Below, in pieces: positions 1-5,314 of a stretch of DNA of 5,314 bases. Position numbers and translations under genes: made by a program. Each line of letters opens with the position of its first letter. Within the stretch, counting starts at the first letter, position 1. Under the pieces are notes generated by a model. It ran no database searches. It saw only the letters and a list, made by a program, of their open reading frames with translations, and was not told where the DNA came from. Origin of the DNA: Bacteroidota bacterium (GTDB lineage: Bacteria; Bacteroidota; Bacteroidia; 2-12-FULL-35-15); NCBI GenBank assembly GCA_021413595.1, contig JAIOQD010000219.1, forward strand, positions 1 through 5,314, given 5' to 3'.

Positions 1-818
1 TTTGTTATCGAAGATACTGCTGTGGTTGTAAGTGTTGGAAATGTGGCTCCATACCATGCCGGTATATTTGAAGTGTTAAGTTGTAAAAATTGGCCAGGTA
101 TCCCTACAGGTATCATTACCCATGCTGCACCATTCCAGTATTGCATATCTCCGGCATTATTTCCGGCAGGTTTATTTAATATTTGAGCATCACCACTTGT
201 AGCATTCCAGTCGGCATTTACATTTACTTCGGCACCAGCTGCAATACCTGCTAATTTTATTGAATCAACGGCAGGGTAAGTGTTTTTTGCCGTGTTTGCC
301 AGCACTTCGGTGTTATTAGTTACGTTTGTTTGAAAGTCGGTGATTTGTGCAGCAGGAATAGCAATACCTGTACTTTTATCCCATGCAGTAAAAGCAGGAT
401 CTGTTTCAGTAATCGTTCCAATAAGGGAATCTGCTGTTTTTGCGTGCAAAGCATAAGGAATACTTAATAACTGGCTTGTTCCGGAAATGCTGTAATTAGT
501 TCCTCCTGCTACGTCAGTTTCGGTTTTAATGAAATACGGTCCGTTAGCCCAATTGATAGCATCAAAGCCTGTTCCGCCTCCTATTTCAATACTCACCAAA
601 CCATTCACATTGGTAGTTGGAGTTTGCGTTTCAACATATACAGGAGTTCCTGTTGATGAACCTTGCAAAATGCTTATTTGCATCCCTACAAGAGTTGAAG
701 TAAGCAATGTGCCACCACTGTTGCGAATAACTGCCTGATAACTCATTTTTTGAGGCGCCTGAGCATGCACACTTACTACAAATAATAACACAGCTAAAAT
801 GGTAAGTATCTTTTTCAT
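1..818 (-). CDS. Secreted phage-fibre-like protein, partial (C-terminal part beyond left edge)
   Basis: The reading frame is open from an ATG at 818 to the left edge, giving 272 residues without a stop, so the 3' part is missing. Residues 1-19 are a clear signal peptide (MKKILTILAVLLFVVSVHA), probably cut before QAPQ. Residues 22-127 form a module frequent in secreted Bacteroidota proteins, running from APQKMSYQAVIRN through YFIKTETD and GTSQLLSIPYALHAK. Next come ITETDPAFTAWDK (136-148) and GIAAGAEVNVNADWN...ILNKP (191-217), which resembles segments of phage tail fibres. The frame leaves the window in PTLTTTAVSSIT, a stretch that in related proteins usually opens fibronectin-like repeats; that continuation is inference. 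No enzymatic motif is seen. The ATG lies 4 bases after the stop of the upstream T9SS gene, without a Shine-Dalgarno sequence, so co-transcription and perhaps coupled translation are likely. Probable role: a surface or extracellular structural or adhesive protein. The export and family calls are firm; the function is not known. Confidence 0.85.
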   Translation of the reverse strand, partial: MKKILTILAVLLFVVSVHAQAPQKMSYQAVIRNSGGTLLTSTLVGMQISILQGSSTGTPVYVETQTPTTNVNGLVSIEIGGGTGFDAINWANGPYFIKTETDVAGGTNYSISGTSQLLSIPYALHAKTADSLIGTITETDPAFTAWDKSTGIAIPAAQITDFQTNVTNNTEVLANTAKNTYPAVDSIKLAGIAAGAEVNVNADWNATSGDAQILNKPAGNNAGDMQYWNGAAWVMIPVGIPGQFLQLNTSNIPAWYGATFPTLTTTAVSSIT

Positions 819-822
819 AGAT

Positions 823-1308
823 CTAGTTTTTAATGATTTTAAATATTTTTACTTCTTTATTGTTTTGGGCCACTTTAATAAAATACGTAGCAGGAATAAG
901 GTTTTCCATTGAGATAATAGTTTCGGAAGCACTTACTTTTTTACTTTCTAATAGTTTAGCATTGATATCGTAAAGTTGATAATTGAGATCTTCCATTTTT
1001 AAGTCATCTACTTTCAAGTTCACATGATCAATTGTTGGATTTGGATATGCCGAGCACAAAAGGCTTACCGCTTTGGCTTCTGCAAGGCCTAAAACAACTG
1101 AAATTTCGTAAGGTTGTTGTACACCCTGCGCCACAGAACCATCTGTTCCACTTGCAGTGGTGTAAACAACTTGCCCAAGGGAGTAGCTTACTGAGCCATC
1201 AGCTCCCGATATATTACCACCTGAGGCTATCACTGCTTTTTGTGCAAATCCTATCAGCCCTAAGCCCAAACAGAGTATTACACTTAATTTTATTTTTTTA
1301 TGCTGCAT
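823..1308 (-). CDS. Short T9SS type A sorting domain-containing protein
   Basis: This 161-residue protein has three parts. Residues 1-22 are a signal peptide with a KK-containing n-region, a hydrophobic core and an FAQ cleavage region. Residues 24-70 are a small Gly/Ser-rich module (VIASGGNISG, VSYSLGQVVYTT, VAQGVQQPYEI) that recurs in Bacteroidota secreted proteins. Residues 86-161 are a type IX secretion C-terminal sorting domain: the hallmark YPNP at 88-91, then NLKV, YQLYDINAKLL, and the closing YFIKVAQNNKEVKIFKIIK with its lysine-rich end. Such domains direct passage across the outer membrane by the T9SS and are normally removed during cell-surface attachment or release. Almost no cargo lies between signal and sorting domain, and no catalytic motif is present. 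The ATG at 1308 is the natural start because it gives an intact signal peptide. The gene sits 4 bases upstream of the fibre-like secreted protein, forming a likely two-gene operon with a candidate -7 box about 30 bases upstream. Sorting domain call is strong; role unknown. Confidence 0.92.
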   Translation of the reverse strand: MQHKKIKLSVILCLGLGLIGFAQKAVIASGGNISGADGSVSYSLGQVVYTTASGTDGSVAQGVQQPYEISVVLGLAEAKAVSLLCSAYPNPTIDHVNLKVDDLKMEDLNYQLYDINAKLLESKKVSASETIISMENLIPATYFIKVAQNNKEVKIFKIIKN

Positions 1309-1337
1309 TTTTTGTTTGTCCTATTTAATGGAAATTT

Positions 1338-1345
1338 CAAATTTA
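1338..1345 (-). promoter_or_regulatory. Candidate Bacteroidota -7 promoter element
   Basis: On the minus strand this reads TAAATTTG, an exact match to the TAnnTTTG consensus used by the primary sigma factor of Bacteroidota. It lies 29 bases upstream of the ATG at 1308, which would leave a short 5' leader of roughly 20-25 bases. No TTG at the usual -33 spacing is present, since the region upstream is a run of A and T, and in such AT-rich DNA an eight-base match with two free positions can occur by chance. It is the best candidate promoter for the T9SS/fibre-like operon. Confidence 0.4.
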
Positions 1346-1394
1346 ATTTTTTATTCATTTAATATTATTTTTTTGTTTTCCAATTTTTGATATT

Positions 1395-1416
1395 TAACGT
1401 TCCCAGAGCAGGCGCA
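1395..1416. repeat. Intergenic motif, copy 1 of 2
   Basis: On the plus strand this reads TAACGTTC, then CCAG, then AGCAGG and CGCA. It shares TAAyGTTC, AGCAGG and GCA in the same order with the copy at 1529-1549, with a few bases of length difference. It is GC-rich inside an AT-rich gap. The surrounding 1396-1425 could also fold as an imperfect stem, AACGTTCCC pairing with GAAAGCGTT through one mismatch and two G-T pairs. The function is not known. Confidence 0.35.
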
Positions 1417-1528
1417 GAAAGCGTTTTTTAATTTAACTTTTCTACGAAGCCTAGATTATAAATTTACAATATTTTTTCTTACTAGTGTATAAACACTGAT
1501 TTTGCATTTCGAAAAATTTGCATTAAGG

Positions 1529-1549
1529 TAATGTTCGTAGCAGGGCAAC
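1529..1549. repeat. Intergenic motif, copy 2 of 2
   Basis: On the plus strand this reads TAATGTTC, GT, AGCAGG, GGCAAC. It matches the copy at 1395-1416 at TAAyGTTC, AGCAGG and GCA, and the two copies face the same way about 113 bases apart. It overlaps the dyad CATTA-AGG-TAATG at 1521-1533. It could be a regulator site, a remnant of an older element, or a coincidence. Confidence 0.35.
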
Positions 1550-1613
1550 TTCCTTCTTTCGTTAAGTTTTCGATTTGCACAATAGTCGAGTTATATTTTT
1601 TTTCTGTCTTCTG

Positions 1614-3665
1614 TCACAGCTGAACACCGATTACTAAAATGTCGTCCACTTGTTCTGTCCCTGCTTTCCAATTTTCTATAATGTTGTCTAAGTGTTGCCC
1701 TTGTTCCTTCATTGGCTTGTCTTGAATTTCGAGTAGGATTTCTTTAAATTTTTTTGTCATTAATTTTTTTTTATCTTTTCCTCCAAATTGGTCTGCATAG
1801 CCATCTGTGAAAATATAAAAAGTATCGCCTTGTTGTAATTTTATTTCGTGCGTGTCGAAGTGCTGGCTGTCATCCGTGAAACCACCAATTGCTTTTTTTG
1901 TTGCTTTTATTTCTTCTACTTCGGTTTGTCCGTTGCGGATAATCCAAATTGGTCTGTTTGCACCAGCATACTTTACAATATGTTTGTCCGTGTCTACGGA
2001 GCAAAGCGCAATGTCCATTCCATCTCGTGTAGAATTTTCATTTTCTGATTGCTTTAAAGATGTTTTTATGCCATTGTTCAGCAAGGATAATATTTCACTT
2101 GTGTTGCTGCTTTCCTGAACTGCATCAGTTAATCTTTCGGAACCAATCATACTCATAAATGCTCCTGGAACTCCGTGTCCTGTGCAGTCAGCAGCAGCAA
2201 TAAAAACAGATTTATTGCTTTTGTGAAAGAAATAAAAATCACCACTTACAATATCTTTTGGCTTGAACAACACAAAGGAGTTTGGAAATGCCGCCCATAT
2301 ATCTCTACGGTGTGGAAGCATTGCACTTTGTATGCGTTTGGCATAAGTGATACTATCAAGTATTTCTTTTTGCTTTTCTTCTACTAATTTATTTTTCTCA
2401 TCAACGATTTTTTTCTGTTCTTCGGTTTCCTTGCTCTTTACTTCAATTATTTGTTTTTGTTTGCGCGTTATACGAAGTGAACGAAAAATAAAGCCAGCAA
2501 AGATCATAACTAACAATAAACCAATAGCAACAGAGGAAATGATAATTTTTTGTTTCTTACTATCCGCTTCTGTTATGGCATCTTTTTTTTCCTGCTCAGC
2601 TTTGTTTGCAGCTTCTTTTTTACCAAACTCGTAATTCATTTCTTTGCGCACCAGTTGCTTTTTATTTTCCTGACTGAAAATAGTATCTTTTAGTGCTACT
2701 GCTTTTTTGTAATGCTGCAGCGCTAGTTGAAAACGTTTGGTTTCGAAATAGAGGTCGGCCATGGCTTCTTCTGTGTGTCTTTCATAATCCATTGCCCTTA
2801 TTTCTTTATCGGCTTCCAATGCCTTTAATAAATACTTCTCTGCTTCTGAATATCTTTTTTGTGAAGTATACAAAGAGCCAATGTTGCCAAGACACATTGC
2901 AATTCCGTCTTTGTTTCCGAGTTCTTCCCCTACTTTCAATGCCTTGAAAAAATAGTAAAGAGCTTTTTTATATAGAGAATCTTTTGTGACTTGATTTCCG
3001 CTGCGCATAGCTTGTTCACCATAGACAATTCCTATATTACTGAACCATAATGCAATTCTGTTTTTATCTTCGAGTTCTTCCGACATTTTCAATGCCTTGA
3101 AATTATAGTCTAAGGAACTAGAGTAAGCACCTTGATGATAATAGACAGTGCCGATGTTGCCAAGACATATAGCAATTCCTTTTTTATCTCCAATTTCTTC
3201 TGCCATTTTCAATGCTTTGAAATAGTAGTTCAATGCTTTAGGAAAGTCACCTTGGTATTTATAGACCAGTCCAATGTTGCCTAGCCGTTTTGCTATTCCA
3301 TTTTTATTTTTCAATTCCTCATCGAGTTTTAACGCTTTCAGATAATAGTCAATGGCGCTGGTATAATCGGCTTGTCCTAAATAAATGTTGCCAATATTAT
3401 TACTTGCCTGAGCAATTCCCTTTTTGAAATTCAGTTTATGAGCAAGTTCTAAGGCTTCTGTTCCGATGTTTAATCCTTTTTCGTAATCACCAGTCATTTC
3501 GTATTCACGTGTTAATTGATAAAAATGAATTACCTTACTGGTATCGGGTTTGTCGGTTTTAAGGAGGGTTAGAAGGGAGTCAATCTTGCTTTGCTGCGCA
3601 AGCGAAATGTAATGACAAAAACAAAGTGTCAGAATGAAGAGAAGATATTTTATTATGTTTGTCAA
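1614..3665 (-). CDS. Membrane-bound TPR-SpoIIE (PP2C-type) serine/threonine phosphatase
   Basis: This is a 683-residue signalling protein. Residues 1-23 are a signal peptide ending SLA-Q. Residues 45-330 are tetratricopeptide repeats; units of 40 residues start with (K)xGIA near 81, 121, 161, 201 and 252, each carrying NIGxxY and (F/L)KALK; the unit at 201-251 carries an 11-residue insertion. Residues 373-395 form one membrane helix, 396-436 a Lys/Glu-rich coiled coil, and about 437-683 a SpoIIE phosphatase domain. Probable metal-binding acids are D476 (VSGDFY), D493 (AADCTGHGVPGAF), D621 (FTDGY) and D674/D675 (QVDDILV), so the enzyme looks intact. Expected topology is TPRs in the periplasm and phosphatase in the cytoplasm. 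Family members dephosphorylate Ser/Thr on regulators such as anti-sigma antagonists; the substrate here is unknown and no partner gene is in view. The start is a TTG directly after an in-frame TAA; the first in-frame ATG is codon 57, which would lose the signal peptide. A weak -7-like TACATTTT lies at 3750-3757. Confidence 0.93.
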   Translation of the reverse strand: MTNIIKYLLFILTLCFCHYISLAQQSKIDSLLTLLKTDKPDTSKVIHFYQLTREYEMTGDYEKGLNIGTEALELAHKLNFKKGIAQASNNIGNIYLGQADYTSAIDYYLKALKLDEELKNKNGIAKRLGNIGLVYKYQGDFPKALNYYFKALKMAEEIGDKKGIAICLGNIGTVYYHQGAYSSSLDYNFKALKMSEELEDKNRIALWFSNIGIVYGEQAMRSGNQVTKDSLYKKALYYFFKALKVGEELGNKDGIAMCLGNIGSLYTSQKRYSEAEKYLLKALEADKEIRAMDYERHTEEAMADLYFETKRFQLALQHYKKAVALKDTIFSQENKKQLVRKEMNYEFGKKEAANKAEQEKKDAITEADSKKQKIIISSVAIGLLLVMIFAGFIFRSLRITRKQKQIIEVKSKETEEQKKIVDEKNKLVEEKQKEILDSITYAKRIQSAMLPHRRDIWAAFPNSFVLFKPKDIVSGDFYFFHKSNKSVFIAAADCTGHGVPGAFMSMIGSERLTDAVQESSNTSEILSLLNNGIKTSLKQSENENSTRDGMDIALCSVDTDKHIVKYAGANRPIWIIRNGQTEVEEIKATKKAIGGFTDDSQHFDTHEIKLQQGDTFYIFTDGYADQFGGKDKKKLMTKKFKEILLEIQDKPMKEQGQHLDNIIENWKAGTEQVDDILVIGVQL

Positions 3666-3798
3666 TTATTCTATATTGCTGTTCGGTTTAATTGCCTTGC
3701 CACAAACAAGATACATTCGCAACCTTTGCGCTTATTTCCATTATATATAAAAATGTAATCCGAAAAAAATATCTCACCCACAACTCAGCCATTAGCGC

Positions 3799-3834
3799 AA
3801 AAAAAAGTCCCGAATAAATCGGGACTTTTTTTTT
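3799..3834. terminator. Bidirectional intrinsic terminator after tsf
   Basis: GTCCCGA (3807-3813) pairs perfectly with TCGGGAC (3819-3825) around a 5-base ATAAA loop. Eight A (3799-3806) and nine T (3826-3834) flank it, so the pairing can extend to 15 bp and a T run follows the stem on either strand. It begins 12 bases after the tsf stop codon, so it is the expected end of the rpsB-tsf transcript and isolates it from the phosphatase gene. Confidence 0.95.
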
Positions 3835-3846
3835 AAAATTTATTTA

Positions 3847-4683
3847 TTAGCTTAAAGCAATTCGTTTGAAGCTGGTTACAGTCAAACCTTTTTCAGAATC
3901 ATTCAAATACTGAGCAATAGTTTTTTTGCCATCTTTAATAAATTCCTGGTTAAGTAAAGTAGATTCTTTGTAGAATTTATTTAATTTACCCAATGCAATT
4001 TTTTCTAACATATCTTCCGGTTTACCTTCTTCGCGAGCTTGTTCTTTTCCAATTTCAATTTCACGTTTAATGGTATCGGCATCAACATCGCCTTTATCAA
4101 CAGCTACAGGAGCCATTGCTGCAACTTGCATGGCAACATCTTTTGCTACTTCAGCAGTAACAGTTGCAGAACTAAATCCTACAATGTTTGCTAATCTGTT
4201 TCCCGGGTGGTTGTAAGCAATAACAAAAGGAGCTTCAACAAGTCCAAATTTAGTTAATTCAATTTTTTCACCAATAACACCTGTTTGCTCAATTAATTTA
4301 TCAGCAATAGTAATGTTATTATCATACGCTAATGCTTTTACTTCATCAGCAGATGTTGCATTTTTTGCAATTGCAATATCTAAAATGTTATTAGCAAGAG
4401 TAATAAAGGCTTCATTTTTAGCAACAAAATCCGTTTCGCAGTTTACACCTAAAACAACACCGCGTTTGTTATCTGCAGTAGTTTTAGCAACTATCAAACC
4501 TTCTTTAGAGTCACGATCGCTACGGTTAGCAGCTACTTTTTGTCCTTTTTTACGCAATTCATCAATTGCTCTTTCAAAATCACCTTCTGCTTCAGTTAAT
4601 GCTTTTTTGCAATCCATCATACCGGCACCAGTCATTTGTCTTAACTTGTTTATTTCTGCGGCTGTTATAGTCATTGTTGACAT
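3847..4683 (-). CDS. tsf: Elongation factor Ts
   Basis: The 278-residue product is the cytoplasmic guanine-nucleotide exchange factor that releases GDP from EF-Tu so it can be recharged with GTP during translation. The N-terminal UBA-like domain spans about 5-46 (ITAAEINKLRQMTGAGMMDC...ALTEAEGDFERAIDELRKKG). The EF-Tu-contacting signature TDFVAKN is at 84-90, with the Asp-Phe pair that inserts into the EF-Tu nucleotide-site region. The core continues with FVIAYNHPGNRLANIVGF (153-170) and AMQVAAMAP (184-192), and the C-terminal part has LGKLNKFYKESTLLNQ (231-246). Length is close to that of the E. coli protein (about 283), so it is complete. It follows rpsB by 75 bases in the conserved rpsB-tsf order and ends just before a strong terminator. 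Two starts are possible: ATG at 4683 (MSTMTITAAE) or ATG at 4674 (MTITAAE), the second closer to the typical N-terminus. Neither has a Shine-Dalgarno sequence. Confidence 0.98.
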   Translation of the reverse strand: MSTMTITAAEINKLRQMTGAGMMDCKKALTEAEGDFERAIDELRKKGQKVAANRSDRDSKEGLIVAKTTADNKRGVVLGVNCETDFVAKNEAFITLANNILDIAIAKNATSADEVKALAYDNNITIADKLIEQTGVIGEKIELTKFGLVEAPFVIAYNHPGNRLANIVGFSSATVTAEVAKDVAMQVAAMAPVAVDKGDVDADTIKREIEIGKEQAREEGKPEDMLEKIALGKLNKFYKESTLLNQEFIKDGKKTIAQYLNDSEKGLTVTSFKRIALS

Positions 4684-4686
4684 GTT

Positions 4687-4767
4687 TTTGATAATTTGGT
4701 AATTTGGTAATTTGATTAGTTGAAAATTATATTAACACATTTTCAAATTATCAAATCTTCAAATTAG
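4687..4767. repeat. Inverted pair of 8-bp tandem arrays between rpsB and tsf
   Basis: Three 8-bp units of form NTAATTTG lie at 4691-4714 (ATAATTTG, GTAATTTG, GTAATTTG). Three units of the reverse complement, CAAATTAN, lie at 4744-4767 (CAAATTAT, CAAATCTT, CAAATTAG), the middle one degenerate. A 12-bp perfect inverted repeat joins them (TTTGATAATTTG at 4687-4698 with CAAATTATCAAA at 4744-4755). A nested 8-bp one, TTGAAAAT (4720-4727) with ATTTTCAA (4739-4746), forms an 11-base-loop hairpin. The element fills nearly the whole intergenic gap and ends 4 bases from the tsf start. It resembles AT-rich palindromic intergenic repeats; its copy number in the genome cannot be judged here. Confidence 0.75.
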
Positions 4768-4768
4768 A

Positions 4769-5314
4769 TTAGTTAATTTTTCTTCTTGGTTTTTTAGCAC
4801 CTGCTGCAGTTTTTGTAGCTGTAGCAACACCACCGTCATCTTCAGTAGTTTTGAATTTAGCATCTACGCTTAATTTTTCAGCTTCATCGCGAGATGTTTT
4901 ACCACCTTCTTTTTCTTCAGCAGCAGTATTTTCTTTATCTACTTTACGCTCAGCTAAACCTTCTTCAATTGCTTTTGTAATAATTGATGTGATCAAAATG
5001 ATAGATGTGGAAGCATCATCATTTGCAGGGATCGCATAATCAACAGCGTTAGGATCGGAGTTAGTATCAACAATAGCAAATGTAGGGATGTTCAAACGTT
5101 TTGCTTCTGCAACTGCGATATGTTCTTTAGAAATATCAACGATAAATAATGCAGCTGGTAAACGGGTAAGATCAACAATACTACCTAAGTTGGTTTCTAA
5201 TTTTGCGCGTTCACGTGAAATTTGTAATTTTTCTTTTTTAGAAATATTTGCAAACGTTCCATCAGTTGCCATTTTATCAATAGTAGCCATTTTTTTAACA
5301 GCTTTACGGATAGT
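4769..5314 (-). CDS. rpsB: 30S ribosomal protein S2, partial (5' part beyond right edge)
   Basis: The frame is open to the right edge and codes for the last 181 residues of S2, a small-subunit protein that binds late in 30S assembly near S1 and is needed for mRNA binding. An internal ATG at 5290 is not the true start, since the in-frame residues before it (TIRKAVKK) match the conserved S2 segment leading into the helical part. Diagnostic stretches, numbered from the first visible residue, are VDLTRLPAALFIVD (47-60), HIAVAEAKRLNIPTFAIVDT (65-84, the second S2 signature), NSDPNAVDYAIPANDDA (85-101), and IITKAIEEGLAERK (111-124). The next 57 residues (125-181) are a low-complexity tail rich in Glu, Lys, Ala and Thr, ending in basic KKPRRKIN, beyond the conserved core. 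Roughly the first 110-115 residues and any promoter or S2-responsive leader lie outside the window. tsf follows in the same direction. Confidence 0.97.
   Translation of the reverse strand, partial: TIRKAVKKMATIDKMATDGTFANISKKEKLQISRERAKLETNLGSIVDLTRLPAALFIVDISKEHIAVAEAKRLNIPTFAIVDTNSDPNAVDYAIPANDDASTSIILITSIITKAIEEGLAERKVDKENTAAEEKEGGKTSRDEAEKLSVDAKFKTTEDDGGVATATKTAAGAKKPRRKIN

Larger units (their letters stand above)
1309..1613. other. 305-base intergenic region, AT-rich with two GC-richer islands
   Basis: The gap lies between the stop of the phosphatase gene and the start of the T9SS gene. No coding frame, tRNA or known riboswitch was recognised. It contains a candidate -7 promoter element (1338-1345) for the downstream operon, two related GC-richer motifs (1395-1416 and 1529-1549), a small hairpin AGTGT-ATAA-ACACT (1484-1497), a dyad CATTA-AGG-TAATG (1521-1533), and a direct repeat TTTGCAT at 1501-1507 and 1517-1523. 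No convincing terminator follows the phosphatase gene: neither hairpin is followed by a T run on the minus strand. Confidence 0.7.

Noticed and set aside
529..738. 69-codon plus-strand reading frame
   Set aside because: It lies antisense within the fibre-like gene, whose minus-strand translation has a signal peptide and recognisable family motifs; the plus-strand product has none.
1032..1328. 98-codon plus-strand reading frame
   Set aside because: It is antisense to the T9SS protein gene and gives a composition without recognisable features.
1484..1497. Hairpin AGTGT-ATAA-ACACT as terminator of the phosphatase gene
   Set aside because: The 5-bp stem is weak and on the minus strand it is followed by an A-rich, not a T-rich, stretch.
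1391..1554. GC-richer intergenic blocks as a riboswitch (for example TPP or cobalamin)
   Set aside because: The conserved core sequences of those riboswitch classes are not present on either strand, and the downstream genes are surface proteins rather than cofactor genes.
1531..1623. 30-codon plus-strand ORF beginning MFVAGQLPSF in the intergenic gap
   Set aside because: It is short, runs into the 3' end of the convergent phosphatase gene, has no promoter or family features, and is expected by chance.
1848..2947. Several overlapping plus-strand reading frames of 66-95 codons
   Set aside because: All are antisense to the phosphatase gene; their Cys/Phe/Ser-rich translations are typical of the complement of Lys/Glu-rich AT-rich coding DNA.
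3750..3757. TACATTTT as a promoter -7 element for the phosphatase gene
   Set aside because: It matches only seven of eight consensus positions counted with the free ones, and the nearest upstream TTG is 23 bases away, so it was not listed as a feature.
4313..4702. 129-codon plus-strand reading frame opposite tsf
   Set aside because: The minus strand codes for an unmistakable, full-length EF-Ts; the antisense product shows no family motif.
4691..4767. Short repeats between rpsB and tsf as a CRISPR array
   Set aside because: The units are 8 bp, directly adjacent without unique spacers, and no cas genes are present.
4851..5039. 62-codon plus-strand reading frame opposite rpsB
   Set aside because: It is antisense to conserved S2 sequence and has no recognisable content.

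Overview
The window reads as a chromosomal piece of an AT-rich Bacteroidota bacterium. The evidence is a type IX secretion (T9SS) C-terminal sorting domain protein, a secreted protein whose opening module (APQKMSYQAVIRN...) is typical of this phylum, start sites without Shine-Dalgarno sequences, and one good match to the Bacteroidota -7 promoter element (TAnnTTTG). I cannot place the genus. All five protein genes lie on the minus strand, so transcription runs from right to left.

From right to left: (1) The 3' part of rpsB (ribosomal protein S2) enters at the right edge and is followed by tsf (elongation factor Ts), the near-universal translation pair. The 75-base gap between them holds two short tandem 8-bp arrays in inverted orientation. 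A perfect 15-bp hairpin with flanking A and T tracts closes the pair just after tsf. (2) After a 133-base gap comes a 683-residue protein with a signal peptide, TPR repeats, one membrane segment, a coiled coil and a SpoIIE/PP2C-type phosphatase domain. It appears to start with TTG. (3) A 305-base AT-rich gap contains two GC-richer, related motifs and the candidate -7 box. (4) A very short T9SS-sorted protein is followed 4 bases later by a secreted, phage-fibre-like protein that runs off the left edge. This pair looks like a two-gene operon.

Functionally, the right third is translation housekeeping, the centre is a membrane-spanning signalling phosphatase with no partner gene in view, and the left is a surface or secreted module. 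I find no RNA genes, CRISPR array, insertion sequence or defence system. The least explained parts are the inverted 8-mer arrays between rpsB and tsf, the duplicated motif in the 305-base gap, and the unusual start context of the phosphatase gene.
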